Counted from the stretch's first letter, positions 16,626 to 27,504 are shown. The stretch: DNA of 42,203 nt from Streptococcus ferus DSM 20646 (GCF_000372425.1 NZ_AQVD01000005.1:99975-142177); one strand, 5' to 3'. Numbers and translations: made by a program. Notes: generated by a model not told the origin, from the sequence alone.

Positions 16626-18011
16626 TCAGATTAGCAAGTCAAATGGATTTTCCAATAATTTCTTCAAGTCAACCATAAATTTGGCCCCATTCATCCCATC
16701 TACAATACGGTGGTCAATGGTTAGGCAGAGCGCCATAATCGGACGAATCTTGACTTCGCCATCTACTGCAACCGGTGTTGGAATAGTGGCAGAAACACCA
16801 AGAATGGCCGAGTTCGGCTGATTGATAATCGGATTGAAGGTCTTGGTTCCAAACATTCCTAAATTGGTAATCGAGAAGGTAGAGCCTGACATTTCCGCAG
16901 CCTTCAGCTTGCCTGCCTGAGCCTTCTTAATCACATCCTTAGAAGCCACCACAAATTCTGACAGGCTCATCTTGTCTGCTCCCTGAACAACCGGTACAAT
17001 AAGACCGTCATCTAAACCAACAGCGATACCCAGATTAACGAAACGATGCAGTTCAATGTCATTAGCATCATTAATCAGAGAAGCATTCAGATACTCATGC
17101 TCTGGTTTCATCAGCGTTTTGACAACCGCCAGTCCAATTAAATCTGTAAAGGTTACTTTTAGACCGGTCTTCTCCATGATGGGTTCAATCAGCTTCTTAC
17201 GAAGCGCCATCAACTCTGTCATATCAATGTCATAGTTAAGGGTGAAGGTCGGAGCTGTTAGATAAGAGTGCGTCATGCCTTTTGAAATCGCCTTACGCAT
17301 GGCACTCATTTTAATGACTTCAACACCTTCTGGCAATTCTGCTGCTTTCTCGGCAGGAGCAGGTGCTTCTTTGGCCTCAACAGGTGCTGCAGCTTCGAGC
17401 ACTGCCAGTACATCTTCCTTCATAATCTTACCATGGAAGCCTGTTCCTGTAATAGAGGCTAAATCAAGACCATTATCCAAGGCAATCTTAGCAGCCAGCG
17501 GTGATGCTTTAGGCTGAGCTTCTTGATAGGCTTCGACATCATCCTGATGAACCCGTCCCTTAGCTCCTGTTCCTGGGATAAGCCCCAAATCCAAACCTAA
17601 TTCTTTTGCTAAACGGCGGGCGGCAGGAGTTGCACGCAGTTTCGTACCAGTCCCCTGCGGAGCAGCCGTTTGGGCTGCTGGGCTGGAAGCCTTACTAACC
17701 GAAACATCTTCCTGCGATACAGGATCCTCAGTCGCTTTAGGAGCTTCTGCAGCCGTATCGGCCACGACTTCACCTGCTTCTCCCAGATAACCGATGACCT
17801 CTGTTACCGGAACCGTCGCTCCGTTTCCATGGACAATCTTTATCAAGACTCCGGAATCTTCGGCCTCTAACTCCATATTGGTCTTGTCCGACATGATTTC
17901 AAGAAGAATATCACCTTCTTGAACCTCATCGCCTTCTTGTTTTTTCCACTCGATGATTTCGCCTTCCTGCATGTCAACACCGAGCTTGGGCATTATAATT
18001 TCAACAGCCAT
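16626..18011 (-). CDS. pdhC: Dihydrolipoamide acyltransferase (E2)
   Basis: It forms the core of the complex and passes the acyl group to CoA. The 461 residues run: lipoyl domain (1-80, lysine in MSDKTNMEL), linker, two consecutive subunit-binding domains (about 122-160, ending PGTGAKGRVHQDDV, and about 169-203, ending TGTGFHGKIMKEDV), linker, and the catalytic domain from about 235 with the active-site DHRIVDG near residue 437. The first binding domain keeps the ARRLA arginines; the second has lost them. It follows the E1-beta gene after a 169-bp gap in which I see nothing distinct. Confidence 0.95.
   Translation of the reverse strand: MAVEIIMPKLGVDMQEGEIIEWKKQEGDEVQEGDILLEIMSDKTNMELEAEDSGVLIKIVHGNGATVPVTEVIGYLGEAGEVVADTAAEAPKATEDPVSQEDVSVSKASSPAAQTAAPQGTGTKLRATPAARRLAKELGLDLGLIPGTGAKGRVHQDDVEAYQEAQPKASPLAAKIALDNGLDLASITGTGFHGKIMKEDVLAVLEAAAPVEAKEAPAPAEKAAELPEGVEVIKMSAMRKAISKGMTHSYLTAPTFTLNYDIDMTELMALRKKLIEPIMEKTGLKVTFTDLIGLAVVKTLMKPEHEYLNASLINDANDIELHRFVNLGIAVGLDDGLIVPVVQGADKMSLSEFVVASKDVIKKAQAGKLKAAEMSGSTFSITNLGMFGTKTFNPIINQPNSAILGVSATIPTPVAVDGEVKIRPIMALCLTIDHRIVDGMNGAKFMVDLKKLLENPFDLLI
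17740..18011 (-). repeat. Lipoyl-domain repeat, copy 2 (E2 gene)
   Basis: Direct repeat of 16304-16575, 1.4 kb apart and in the same orientation. Confidence 0.95.
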
Positions 18012-18180
18012 TCCATTTCCTTTCTACTTGCGAATAAGGATGACAGCGAAAACTGCGCATCCTTACCTGGCAATCATTATGATGGCAAATTGCCTAAGCG
18101 CCTCATCCATTCTTCTCCTATCAAGCTGAATCTGACATGCTTGTTTTTGATGTGAAGAATGGTCAGGCTGTCAGCAGCGG

Positions 18181-19176
18181 TTAACCTTTGTTAACCTGTC
18201 TGTAAATGGCATCCTTGATTTTGTCAACATTCGGCAGTACGCCATTTTCCAAGACATTAGCGTAAGGGACTGGAACATCCTCTGACGCAATACGGATAAT
18301 TGGAGCATCTAAATAATCAAAAGCTTCACTCTCTGTAATGATTGCTGCAATTTCACCGATAAAACCGCCTGTCTTATAGGCATCATTAACGAGAATCACT
18401 TTTCCTGTCTTTTTAACCGAATCAATAATCAAGTCCTTATCAAGTGGGATTAGGGTACGAGGGTCAACGACTTCGACACTGATCCCCTCCTCGGCAACCT
18501 CATCAGCGGCCTTAAGCACACGTTCCAGCATACGGCCATAAGAAATGATTGTCACATCGCTACCTTCTCGCTTGATTTCGCCTTTTCCAAGCGGAATATA
18601 GAAGTCTGGATCCTGAGTCACTTCTTCTTTCTTACCATAGAGTGCTTTTGGCTCCATGAAGATAACGGGGTTGTTGTCACGAATGGAAGATTTTAATAGA
18701 CCTTTAGCATCGTTTACAGTGCCAGGAGCAACCACTTTAATCCCTGGGATATGAGTCAGCCATGCTTCCAGTGACTGTGAGTGCTGTGCTGCCGAACCAA
18801 TTCCTGAACCAGATGCCACGCGGAAGGTTACAGGGGTTTTAAGGCCGCCGCCAAACATGTAATTGGTTTTAGCTCCTTGGTTGACAATCGCATCCATAGC
18901 AATTGTCACGAAATCCATGAAAGTCAAATCAACAATTGGACGAAGCCCTGTTTGAGCAGCTCCGATAGCAGATCCAGCGATAGCTGCCTCAGAGATCGGT
19001 GTATCGCGGACACGTTTTGCACCAAACTCTTCCAGCATCCCTACGGAAGTTCCGAAATCACCGCCATAAACACCGACGTCCTCTCCCATTAGGAAGACTT
19101 TGTCATCTTTACGCATTTCCTCACTTTGAGCAAGATTAATTGCTTCACGCAAGGCCATTACTTTTGTTTCACTCAT
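18181..19176 (-). CDS. pdhB: Pyruvate/acetoin dehydrogenase E1 beta subunit
   Basis: Together with E1 alpha it binds thiamine diphosphate and decarboxylates the 2-oxo acid or acetoin. The 331-residue protein starts MSETKVMALREAINLA at ATG 19176, with AAGGAAAGG upstream; a GTG 12 nt earlier would leave no room for the ribosome site. Typical stretches are GEDVGVYGGDFGTS, PISEAAIAGSAIGAAQTGLR and the C-terminal transketolase-like VEVVDPRTLIPLD. It starts 21 nt after the E1-alpha stop. Related streptococcal operons are annotated either pdh or aco; sequence alone does not decide the substrate. Confidence 0.94.
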   Translation of the reverse strand: MSETKVMALREAINLAQSEEMRKDDKVFLMGEDVGVYGGDFGTSVGMLEEFGAKRVRDTPISEAAIAGSAIGAAQTGLRPIVDLTFMDFVTIAMDAIVNQGAKTNYMFGGGLKTPVTFRVASGSGIGSAAQHSQSLEAWLTHIPGIKVVAPGTVNDAKGLLKSSIRDNNPVIFMEPKALYGKKEEVTQDPDFYIPLGKGEIKREGSDVTIISYGRMLERVLKAADEVAEEGISVEVVDPRTLIPLDKDLIIDSVKKTGKVILVNDAYKTGGFIGEIAAIITESEAFDYLDAPIIRIASEDVPVPYANVLENGVLPNVDKIKDAIYRQVNKG

Positions 19177-19197
19177 TGTCTTTATCACCTTTCCTTC

Positions 19198-20166
19198 TTA
19201 GTCTACCCAAACATCTTCGAATGCGACAGACATTTCTGGGAATGGACTTTCTTCTGCAAACTTAACAGCATCCTCAACTTCCTGAGCAACGTCTTTTTCG
19301 ATGGCATCTAACTCTTCATCAGTTGCAATCTTATTGTCAATCAAGTAAGCACGGTATTTTTTAAGAGGGTCTTTCGCTTTCCAGCTGTCTACTTCTTCCT
19401 TGGTACGGTAGGCGCCGGCATCTGCTGTCGAATGACCGAACCAGCGATAAGACTCCACCTCAACAATGGCAGGGCCATTTCCTGCACGAACATAATCAAT
19501 CACTTCATGCATTTTTTCATACACTGCTATCACATCATTGCCATCCTCTACATAGTGACCTGGAATACCATAGGCATCTGCGCGTGTGTAAAGATGAGGA
19601 ATCTTGGTTGAATAAGAAATGTCTGTTGAAATACCGTATCGGTTATTGATGATGAAAAAGATAACTGGCAAATTCCAAACAGCTGCTAAATTGACAGACT
19701 CGTGGAAAGACCCTTCGTTAGTGGCTGAGTCTCCCGAAAAGGCGATGACAATATTGTCCGTTCCTTCATATTGCTGGGTAAGGGCAGCACCTACAGCCAA
19801 GGCATAACCTCCACCAACGATACCATTGGTGCCATAGTTCCCTTTTTCAATGTTGGCTAAGTGCATGGATCCGCCACGCCCTTTAGATGTTCCGGTAGCT
19901 TTACCAGCTAGCTCAGCCATCATGCCGGGAATACTGATTCCCTTGGCGATTGTCTGACCATGTCCACGGTGGTTGGAAAAGATGATGTCCTGATCTGTCA
20001 GGTCATGAATAGCCCCTACTGAAGCCGCTTCTTCCCCAACAGAAAAGTGCGTCATCCCTTGTACGAAACCACGGCGAACGAGTTTATTTAATTTCATATC
20101 AACATCTCGAATCTGTTGCATTTTAAGAAACATATCCAAGTATTCTTCTTTTGACAATTTTGCCAT
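19198..20166 (-). CDS. pdhA: Pyruvate/acetoin dehydrogenase E1 alpha subunit
   Basis: The first gene of the operon, 322 residues from ATG 20166 (MAKLSKEEYLDMFLKMQ), with a GGAGG ribosome site. A reading from 20226 would run through the promoter and is rejected. The thiamine diphosphate motif is GDSATNEGSFHESVNLAAVW, ending in NN (VIFFIINNRYG). The phosphorylation-type loop YRWFGHSTADAGAYRTKEEV is also present. Order is E1 alpha, E1 beta, E2, E3, then lplA. Confidence 0.95.
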   Translation of the reverse strand: MAKLSKEEYLDMFLKMQQIRDVDMKLNKLVRRGFVQGMTHFSVGEEAASVGAIHDLTDQDIIFSNHRGHGQTIAKGISIPGMMAELAGKATGTSKGRGGSMHLANIEKGNYGTNGIVGGGYALAVGAALTQQYEGTDNIVIAFSGDSATNEGSFHESVNLAAVWNLPVIFFIINNRYGISTDISYSTKIPHLYTRADAYGIPGHYVEDGNDVIAVYEKMHEVIDYVRAGNGPAIVEVESYRWFGHSTADAGAYRTKEEVDSWKAKDPLKKYRAYLIDNKIATDEELDAIEKDVAQEVEDAVKFAEESPFPEMSVAFEDVWVD

Positions 20167-20199
20167 ATTAGCCTCCAAAAATATCTTTGTTACTTGTCT

Positions 20200-20228
20200 A
20201 TCATAGACTATTTTTTCACAAATCACAA
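20200..20228 (-). promoter_or_regulatory. Promoter of the dehydrogenase operon
   Basis: Minus strand: -35 TTGTGA (20223-20228), 17-nt spacer, -10 TATGAT (20200-20205). TTTGTGAA occurs twice, here and near 20290-20297. This is the half-site of the NADH-sensing repressor Rex, but neither copy has a good second half. Confidence 0.5.
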
Positions 20229-20335
20229 GGATTTTAACCGCTTTCTTTCCTTGTCGTTAAGGCTTTTTCTGTTATATAAATTATTTTTTTCACAAACTTT
20301 TTCCGATACGCTTTAGGGACTGGCTTTGCGTTACA

Positions 20336-20365
20336 AAAAAAGCCAGTCTGATAATTGGCTTTTTT
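20336..20365. terminator. Terminator after the FMN reductase gene
   Basis: Ten-base arms (20336-20345 and 20356-20365), core AGCCA/TGGCT, with A and T tracts on both sides, so it could act in both directions. Confidence 0.85.
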
Positions 20366-20375
20366 GTGTTATAGA

Positions 20376-20927
20376 TTAGTTACTGGCTGCCAACAAGGCA
20401 TCTGCCTGTGCTGATAACTCAGCTAGTTTAGCCTCTTCTACCTCAAGGACACCCGTTCCCCAAGCTTCTGGATTGACAGGGACACCTGTTAATTGGTCAA
20501 CCAAAGTCATCCGAATAAAAGGCAGCAGAGAACGGTAATCTTTGAAAACCTCTTCTGGTGAGATGCCATTAGCAACCGATGATACCGTCACAAGCTTATC
20601 TTGAAGAGCAGATGGCCCTCTCGGATCTGATAGGTCAAGCGCCCGAGAAGTCCAATCCAGCAGATTTTTAACCACTCCTGGAATCGCATAGTTATAAACT
20701 GGTGAGAAGATCCAAATAGCATCCGCATCTAAAATAGCCTGACGTACACGTGCAATCTCAGGGTGAACCGGTGTTTCCAAATCTTGGTTCATATAGGGAA
20801 TGTTTGCATATTCCAAATAAGATACCGTGGCACGATCCCCTAAAATAGCTTCCGCTTTCTCCGCTAATTGGTGGTTGAAGGAACCTTTACGGAAGGATCC
20901 AACAATGAATAAAATATTTTTAGACAT
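20376..20927 (-). CDS. NAD(P)H-dependent FMN reductase
   Basis: The 183-residue protein is a flavodoxin-like reductase. The N-terminal phosphate-binding stretch is [20 protein letters not shown] (residues about 7-26), and the flavin-contact loop is [18 protein letters not shown] (about 75-92). The family reduces quinones, chromate or nitro compounds; the natural substrate cannot be told. It lies 69 bp downstream of a MarR regulator gene and has its own promoter, with a sequence similar to the regulator's own dyad just after the -10. I infer control by that MarR protein. Confidence 0.85.
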   Translation of the reverse strand: MSKNILFIVGSFRKGSFNHQLAEKAEAILGDRATVSYLEYANIPYMNQDLETPVHPEIARVRQAILDADAIWIFSPVYNYAIPGVVKNLLDWTSRALDLSDPRGPSALQDKLVTVSSVANGISPEEVFKDYRSLLPFIRMTLVDQLTGVPVNPEAWGTGVLEVEEAKLAELSAQADALLAASN

Positions 20928-20946
20928 CAGTAGCCTCCTTATCTTT

Positions 20947-20987
20947 TAATTACTAGGCAGTATAATCCTTTTAGCCTCTTTTGTAAA
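20947..20987 (-). promoter_or_regulatory. Promoter and possible MarR site of the FMN reductase gene
   Basis: Minus strand: -35 TTTACA (20982-20987), 17-nt spacer, -10 TATACT (20959-20964). Directly downstream (20947-20956) is CTAGTAATTA, similar to the ACTAATTAGT dyad before the MarR gene. Confidence 0.5.
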
Positions 20988-20996
20988 CGGATTTGC

Positions 20997-21431
20997 TTAT
21001 GGTTTGAGATGTTTAAACTTCTTGAGCAAGTGAATGAGCTGCTCTTGTTCCTCCGCGGTTAAAACAGAAAAAACGGCCTGTACATTTGCCCGATGTTCTG
21101 GCATGATTTGTTCGATGAGGTCTCGACCGGATTGCGTCAGACCAACAACAGAAGCTCGTTTATCTGAAGCGTCTGTTTTACGATAAATCCAGCCATTGCG
21201 CTCCATGTTTTTTATCACCACGGTCATGTTTCCCGATGTCGCCAGCATTGAGCCAATCAGCTGACAAATTTTCATTTCTCCCTTTTTATAAAGGACATCC
21301 ATAGCTGAGAACTGGGTGGGTGTGACACCATAGGTTTTGAAAATAGACGCCACTTGACCTTCCACCGTTCGATTGGCTTTTCCAAAAACGACCATTGCTT
21401 TGAGAGACGAATCTGAACTTGTGTCTGTCAT
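20997..21431 (-). CDS. MarR-family transcription regulator
   Basis: A winged-helix repressor that usually answers to phenolics or oxidants. I start it at ATG 21431 (144 residues, MTDTSSDSSLKAMVVFGKAN), which has an AAGGAAA ribosome site; a reading from 21482 would begin upstream of its promoter. The helix-turn-helix covers about residues 55-90 (ICQLIGSMLATSGNMTVVIK), followed by the wing IYRKTDASDKRASVVGLTQSG with the conserved D-R. One cysteine (in KICQL) could sense oxidants, but that is speculation. It probably controls itself and the FMN reductase. Confidence 0.88.
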   Translation of the reverse strand: MTDTSSDSSLKAMVVFGKANRTVEGQVASIFKTYGVTPTQFSAMDVLYKKGEMKICQLIGSMLATSGNMTVVIKNMERNGWIYRKTDASDKRASVVGLTQSGRDLIEQIMPEHRANVQAVFSVLTAEEQEQLIHLLKKFKHLKP

Positions 21432-21453
21432 AAGATTTCCTTTCTTTTTGATC

Positions 21454-21482
21454 ATTATACAACTAATTAGTAATAAAAACAA
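21454..21482 (-). promoter_or_regulatory. Promoter and operator dyad of the MarR gene
   Basis: Minus strand: -35 TTGTTT (21477-21482), 17-nt spacer, -10 TATAAT (21454-21459). The perfect dyad ACTAATTAGT (21462-21471) fills the spacer, a common place for a MarR operator. Confidence 0.55.
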
Positions 21483-21500
21483 GGAGGGTCGCCTCTCCTA

Positions 21501-21656
21501 TTATTTTAAATGTTTCAAATAAGCAAGTCCCAGACTCATGGCAGCAAGGAAGGCTGCCCCCAGACTAGCAGTCTGGAGAGGCCAGTCAGCTATCTCCAAA
21601 GAATAGGCAAAGGACTTGTCTTCTGTCCTGTCAACAGCCCTGATATCAAGTTTCAC
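21501..21656 (-). CDS. Small hypothetical protein downstream of polC
   Basis: I choose GTG at 21656, which has an AAGGAG ribosome site 7 nt upstream. This gives 51 residues, MKLDIRAVDRTEDKSFAYSL, then a hydrophobic C-terminal stretch (TASLGAAFLAAMSLGLAYL) that could span the membrane. It starts 10 nt after the polC stop, so it is probably on the same message. A longer reading into polC has no ribosome site. I do not recognise the family. Confidence 0.45.
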   Translation of the reverse strand: MKLDIRAVDRTEDKSFAYSLEIADWPLQTASLGAAFLAAMSLGLAYLKHLK

Positions 21657-21666
21657 CGTAGTCTCC

Positions 21667-24600
21667 TTAAAAAATATCGTCAAAGAGAGAAAGCTGATTA
21701 TCCTCAGGTAAATTACCCAGAATCCCCATATCACTCATTTTATCAACAAGAGTCGAGGAGAGCCCGCCTCGCTTGCGCAATTCCGTTTTAGACAGGAATT
21801 CACCCTCAGAACGTGCTTTGACCACTTGTTTGGCAACGTTCTCTCCCAGACCTTCCATCGCAACAAATGGCGGAATCAGCGTCTTGCCCTCAATCTGAAA
21901 TTCAGTTGCATCACTGCGGTAAAGATCGAGCTTGCCAAATTGATAGCCTCGCTCCAGCATTTCATTGACGATTTCCAGAGTCGTGTAGAGGTCAATTTCC
22001 ACATTTGAGGCTTCATTGGTTTTACGCTTAGCCGCGATATCAGCCATCCTTGCCTTAACAGCATCAAGACCGGCACTCATGGTCTTCAGCTCAAAAGCCT
22101 TTGCCCGAATGGAAAAATAAGCACAATAATAGTAAATCGGGTGATGGACTTTAAAGTAAGCTACCCGCAGAGCCATCAAAACATAGGCTGCGGCATGGGC
22201 TTTCGGGAACATATATTTAATCTTGCCACAAGATTCGATATACCAATCGGGAACATTGTTTTCTTTCATGGCAGAGATGTAGCCATTGCGCTCTTCTTCG
22301 GAGATCTTCAGCCACAAGCCCTTACGCACCCTTTCCATGATGGTAAAGGCCATTTTAGGGTCAAGACCTGCGTGCATCAGATAAACCATGATATCATCCC
22401 GACAGCCAATTACAGTGGACAGGGTGGCAATACCATTTTTGATGAGATCCTGAGCATTTCCCAGCCAAACATCGGTACCATGTGACAGACCTGACAGTTG
22501 CAGCAGTTCGGCGAAAGTGGTCGGATGTGTTTCATCGACCATCCCCCGAACAAAGTTTGTCCCAAATTCTGGAATCCCCAACATACCCGTTGGTGTTCCA
22601 ATCTGCTCTTCCGTCACTCCTAGAACCTCTGTTCCGGAGAATAACTTCATCACATCCGGATCATCAGCCGGAATGTCCTTTGGATCAATCCCAGATAAAT
22701 CCTGCAGTTTGCGAATCATCGTCGGGTCATCGTGGCCTAGGACATCAAGTTTAAGAACATTCTCATCAATATCGTGGAAGTTGAAGTGGGTCGTCTGCCA
22801 TTCAGCTGTCAAGTCATCAGCCGGATACTGAACAGGCGTGAAATCATAGACATCCATATAATTGGGAATGACAACAATACCCCCGGGATGCTGTCCCGTG
22901 GTTCGCTTGACTCCTGCAGCACCCATGGCTAGCCTGTCAACTTCAGCATCCCGATAGAACTTACCGTAATCACGCTCAAACCCTTTGACAAACCCATAAG
23001 CTGTTTTTTCCGCAACAGTACCTACTGTTCCCGCACGGAAGGCATAGTCCTTACCAAAAATCTCACGGACATCCAAATGGGCGCTGGGCTGGTCATCCCC
23101 AGAAAAGTTCAAATCAATATCGGGAACCTTATCCCCATCAAATCCGAGGAAGGTTTCAAAAGGAATGTCCTGTCCATTTTTATGATACTTGCTACCGCAG
23201 TTGGGACAGTTTTTTTCAGGAAGGTCATAGCCTGACCCAACCGAACCGTCCGTAATAAATTCCGAATGCTGACAGTCTGGACAGACATAGTGAGGTGGCA
23301 TCGGGTTCACCTCTGTGATACCAATCATAGTCGCCACAAAACTGGAGCCGACTGATCCTCTGGAGCCAACCAAGTAGCCCCGCTCATTAGAGCGGTTAAC
23401 CAGCATCTGAGAAGCCAAATAGATAACTGCAAAGCCATTCCCCAAGATGGAGGTCAGCTCTTTTTCAATCCGCAGGTCTATAATGTCTGGAAGCGGATTT
23501 CCATAAATTTCAAAAGCCTTGCGATAGGTCATTTCAGCGACCTTCTCCTCAGCCTTATCAATAAACGGGGTATAAAGATCTTTCTTAACGACCTCCACAT
23601 CTTCAAACCGCTCCAACATCGCATTAGGATTCGTCACAACCAACTGGTAGGCAAGGTCTTCTCCCAAGAAAACAAACGCATCCAGCATTTCATTAGTCGT
23701 TCTGAAATGCGCCTTTGGCAGAGGAGCCGGCTGAGCACCTTCTCCCCGCCCAATCGGACGGTTAATCATCGCTCCCTGACCAAGACTGCGAACAATGATT
23801 TCACGGTAAATCTCATCTTCCGGCTCAAGATAATGGACATTTCCCGTTGCTAAAACGGGCTTCTCCAAGCGCTGACCGATGGCAATTAAGTCCTTAATCA
23901 GCTTTTCAATATCCTCACGGCTATTCACCAGTCCCTGTGCCAATAAAGGCTCATAAAGTGCGGGAGGCATAACTTCAATGAAATCATAATACTTAGCAAC
24001 ATCTAGCGCCTTATCAAATCCGTTTGACAGGAGGGCATCAAAAACCTCCCCATCAGAACAAGCCGTCCCCAGAAGCAATCCCTCGCGATACTGATCAAGG
24101 ACCGTCCTTGGAATACGGGCCACTCCCGCAAAATACTTGATATTAGACAGACTTACCAGTTTGAACAGATTTTTTAGCCCCGTCTGATTCTGAACATAAA
24201 GCGTTGCGTGTTTGACTCGGGCTTTTTGATAAGAATGGTCATCAACAACCTTGGTATTAAGATCTAGGAGGTTAGTAACGCCATGTTTTTCCTTGACGTC
24301 CCTCAAGAAGATAAAGAGCAGGCGTCCCGTCGCTTCCGCATCATAATTGGCCATGTGGTGATGTTCCAACGAGACTTGGAATCGCTTGGTCAGAGGTCCT
24401 AGACCATGACGCTTGTACTCCGGATAGAGGTTGCGGGCAAATTCTAAGGTGTCAATCACAGGCTGGGTAATCATCGGTAAGCCATAACGTTCATAGTTAG
24501 CATTCATGAAACCGACATCAAAGGTCGCATTATGGGCCACCAAAACCGTGTCCTGACAAAAATCCTGAAATTCTTTTAAAACCCGCTCCAAAGGCTTGGA

Positions 24601-26058
24601 GCCCTTGACATGCTGATCCGTTATTCCAGTTAATTCTGTCGTAAAGGCTGACAGAGGGTGCCCTGGATCAATAAACTCATCGAACTGCTCAACAATATTG
24701 CCCTTATACATCTTCGATGCCGCAATTTGAATCAAGTCATTATTAACAGCTGACAGTCCCGTCGTTTCAACGTCAAATACGACATAAGTTGCCTCGTTCA
24801 TCTCCAAATCAACCTCATTGTAGGTGATTGGAACACGGTCTTCAACAATATTGGCTTCCAGACCAAAAAGCACCTTAATGCCGTTCTTACGGCCCGCATG
24901 GTAACCGTGCGGGAAACTCTGAACATTGCCGTGGTCTGTAATGGCAACTGCCGGATGGCCGAATTGCGCCGCCTTAGCAACCAGCTCTTCAACAGTCGGC
25001 AAAGCATCCATGGTCGACATATTGGTATGGGCATGAAATTCAACTCGCTTTTGCCCCTCAGGCATCAAGTCTTTTCGGACATGGTGGACAATCTCTTTAA
25101 CATTTTGCACATTCATGGTTAAGGCCTTGGTAAAGGGATTGTTTTCGATATTGCCACGAACACGCAGCCAAGCTCCCTTGGCAATCATGTCATACTTTTT
25201 AAGATCAGCTTCATCCTTAGCCCACTTCTGCATCGGGAAGCTTGAGGTGTAGTCGGTCATCTTAAAGGTGATAATATGACGGCCTGTCCGGGTCGTTTTC
25301 CGTTCCACGTCAAAAACCACGCCTTCAAAGGTAATCTTGTTTTCCTCGGTTTCAATCTCATTCATCGGCGTAATATCCGCCTTTTCAAAACCAACCTGAC
25401 GTTCTTTAGCACGCTCTTTATAATCAAAAGTCGGCTTAGCCTCCTCCGGAGGCGGCATGGTCGCCTCCAGCGATTTTTGAACTTCTATGGCCTGCTCAGT
25501 AGCCTTTTGAATCAGATCCTCACGAGACGAGACAAAAGAAGCTCTCAAATCTTCGGTTACCCTTTCATCTGAGACAATTTCAAAGGCCAGGGTCCCAAAA
25601 CCAAATTCCTGAAACTGCTGTACCAAACGCGGTAAATGATTTTGACGAAAATGTTCATTGTTAACAAACTGCGGAGCCGAAATAGATACCGTGCCCTCTT
25701 GATAAGAAACCTCAAGCGCAGCAAAAGAACTTCTAAAGCTGGCACTGTTACATAGAGGCAACTCAAAAGCTTCCTGATAATAGGCTTGCAGGAGTTCATT
25801 GGAGATAAGCGGATTGGCAACCTTAAGATCAAAGGTCGCCTTAATCTCTGCCTTATCAAAAGACTGGGTTAAGTGAGATGACAGTTCCCGGTAAGATTCA
25901 AGAGGCAGCAGTTCTTCAAAAGCGAAATGAAAATGCCAGCTTCTTTCCGCAGGATTCACCTTAACCTCAATAATATCGGCAGACGAAAAAACACTTGAAG
26001 TTTTGATTTCAAGTGGCATCTCAATCTGATCCATTAATTTTTTGAATAATTCAGACAT
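21667..26058 (-). CDS. polC: DNA polymerase III alpha subunit, Gram-positive PolC
   Basis: The main replicative polymerase, 1463 residues from ATG 26058 ([11 protein letters not shown]; a start at 26070 has no spaced ribosome site). In order: N-terminal region, OB-fold (about 235-330), PHP domain (from [19 protein letters not shown] near 335) interrupted by the built-in 3'-5' exonuclease ([20 protein letters not shown] near 428, then HNATFDVGF and [13 protein letters not shown]), a zinc-finger region (CPDC near 927, CPNC) and the palm ([15 protein letters not shown] near 979) with catalytic aspartates. The C-terminal helix-hairpin-helix region is intact. Nothing suggests damage. Confidence 0.97.
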   Translation of the reverse strand: MSELFKKLMDQIEMPLEIKTSSVFSSADIIEVKVNPAERSWHFHFAFEELLPLESYRELSSHLTQSFDKAEIKATFDLKVANPLISNELLQAYYQEAFELPLCNSASFRSSFAALEVSYQEGTVSISAPQFVNNEHFRQNHLPRLVQQFQEFGFGTLAFEIVSDERVTEDLRASFVSSREDLIQKATEQAIEVQKSLEATMPPPEEAKPTFDYKERAKERQVGFEKADITPMNEIETEENKITFEGVVFDVERKTTRTGRHIITFKMTDYTSSFPMQKWAKDEADLKKYDMIAKGAWLRVRGNIENNPFTKALTMNVQNVKEIVHHVRKDLMPEGQKRVEFHAHTNMSTMDALPTVEELVAKAAQFGHPAVAITDHGNVQSFPHGYHAGRKNGIKVLFGLEANIVEDRVPITYNEVDLEMNEATYVVFDVETTGLSAVNNDLIQIAASKMYKGNIVEQFDEFIDPGHPLSAFTTELTGITDQHVKGSKPLERVLKEFQDFCQDTVLVAHNATFDVGFMNANYERYGLPMITQPVIDTLEFARNLYPEYKRHGLGPLTKRFQVSLEHHHMANYDAEATGRLLFIFLRDVKEKHGVTNLLDLNTKVVDDHSYQKARVKHATLYVQNQTGLKNLFKLVSLSNIKYFAGVARIPRTVLDQYREGLLLGTACSDGEVFDALLSNGFDKALDVAKYYDFIEVMPPALYEPLLAQGLVNSREDIEKLIKDLIAIGQRLEKPVLATGNVHYLEPEDEIYREIIVRSLGQGAMINRPIGRGEGAQPAPLPKAHFRTTNEMLDAFVFLGEDLAYQLVVTNPNAMLERFEDVEVVKKDLYTPFIDKAEEKVAEMTYRKAFEIYGNPLPDIIDLRIEKELTSILGNGFAVIYLASQMLVNRSNERGYLVGSRGSVGSSFVATMIGITEVNPMPPHYVCPDCQHSEFITDGSVGSGYDLPEKNCPNCGSKYHKNGQDIPFETFLGFDGDKVPDIDLNFSGDDQPSAHLDVREIFGKDYAFRAGTVGTVAEKTAYGFVKGFERDYGKFYRDAEVDRLAMGAAGVKRTTGQHPGGIVVIPNYMDVYDFTPVQYPADDLTAEWQTTHFNFHDIDENVLKLDVLGHDDPTMIRKLQDLSGIDPKDIPADDPDVMKLFSGTEVLGVTEEQIGTPTGMLGIPEFGTNFVRGMVDETHPTTFAELLQLSGLSHGTDVWLGNAQDLIKNGIATLSTVIGCRDDIMVYLMHAGLDPKMAFTIMERVRKGLWLKISEEERNGYISAMKENNVPDWYIESCGKIKYMFPKAHAAAYVLMALRVAYFKVHHPIYYYCAYFSIRAKAFELKTMSAGLDAVKARMADIAAKRKTNEASNVEIDLYTTLEIVNEMLERGYQFGKLDLYRSDATEFQIEGKTLIPPFVAMEGLGENVAKQVVKARSEGEFLSKTELRKRGGLSSTLVDKMSDMGILGNLPEDNQLSLFDDIF

Positions 26059-26188
26059 CGTTTCCCTCATCCTTCATTCTTCCTACATTTTACCATATTC
26101 AGCTGTAATTGACGAGATTAAAACGAAATGGGAAACCAGAAAAACCCAGCAGAAGCCCTGCCAAAAAGCTAGCTGCTGAGTTTGAAAA

Positions 26189-27399
26189 TCAATGTCGGTT
26201 TCTCTGTCTCTTACGAATCCTGTAAGTAATGCTGGCCAATTTGTAAAGCGGACTGACAGGAATATCAAATTCCCCCATATACTCTTCAATCACGGGATTG
26301 AAATTCGACTTGAATTTGGTCAGGCCATCATCCAAGCTCCCTTCTACCCCCCCATATTAGCCCAAATGATACCGGCCTCGTACGCATCTTCCAAAACCTT
26401 AGGATAAAGCGCATACTGCGGGTAAAATTTCTTAAAGGCATCGTTCATGCCGGCGTAAAGCATTTCCATCACATTCCCAAATGAAACAGATAGAATCCCT
26501 GCAATAACCAGTTCATCGGGATACTTGGTGACATAGTCTTCGAATTCTGCAATATAGTTGCTAACCGATTGCTTTTGCTGCTGCAGTTTGGTCAAACGCT
26601 TCTTTTGGTGCGCTTGGGTTGCTGCTAACTCTTTTTCAATCTGACGCAGTTGCTGCTTATAGCTGTCTAATCGCTTCGGCAGATTCACTTTTGCCAGATG
26701 AAGATAGGCATCGTCCCCATAAGTTTCCATTAGTTTTCTAAAGTAAGCCTCTCCTCGCAGCGATACCCCTTTTCGATTTTCCGTGAGAGCCACCACACGG
26801 GCAAAATCATTCAAATCTGAAATACTGCCGCGATACACTTCTACCCCTCGATTTTGTGCATCTTTCATTAAACGCTTGGTATGCTTTGGAAAAGTTGGCA
26901 GCATATCTTCCTGTGTATAAACATTAGCCTGATAACGCGGCTGAATCGTTTCTGCAATTTCTTTGGTCCGACCTGTCCAGACAACACCCGATTGGGCTAA
27001 ATAGTCAATATTAGATAAAATATCCGAGTCCTCATCAACCTGATCTCCAATTTTGTATTGTTTCAAAAACTGAGCCGGATCAAATTTGATAAAAAGAGCG
27101 TGCTTTTGCTTGCCATAGTCTTTCAAGCTAGCAATCACAAAGTCAACCAAATCCTTATCCTGATAGTCCATAATTGGCCCTCTGGGAATGTAAAGCATGG
27201 TCATCCCCAAAGGCAGGGGTTTGATAAGAATAGAGGCCGAGGCCACCAATTTGTCATCTTGATAAAAACCAAGACGCTCATTTTCCCAATTATCTTTTAT
27301 TTTGGCCCAGTCACTACTTTGTAATAGATTGACTTGATTACTTGCCTTTGCGAACTCATCATGTTCTGCTGCAGAAATTCCAACTTTATAAGTAAACAT
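26189..27399 (-). pseudogene. MurN/FemX-type aminoacyltransferase, frameshifted in a run of G
   Basis: Proteins of this family add the branch amino acids of peptidoglycan, using aminoacyl-tRNA. The first 351 residues read well: MFTYKVGISAAEHDEFAKAS, the two-lobe fold, and an antiparallel coiled coil (about 235-275, rich in Lys/Gln). The frame then stops at TAG after IIWANMGG. The tail continues in another frame as VEGSLDDGLTKFKSNFNP to YRIRKRQRNRH with TGA at 26189-26191. The break is at seven G (minus strand; C run at 26347-26353); eight would restore a 403-residue protein. This may be phase variation, a true mutation or a sequencing error. Confidence 0.85.
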
Positions 27400-27504
27400 A
27401 GGACACCCCTTCTTTCATTGTCTGATAAAACCATTTAAATATTAACCAATTAAACTTTAATCAAACTTAAAAACTCTCTAAAGTAAATAAAATCTCAGCT
27501 TATC

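Noticed and set aside
20223..20297. Rex operators upstream of pdhA
   Set aside because: TTTGTGAA half-sites occur twice, but the second halves do not match; not enough for a firm call.
26083..26289. 68-residue minus-strand ORF
   Set aside because: It is the wrong frame through the shifted C-terminus of the MurN/FemX gene.
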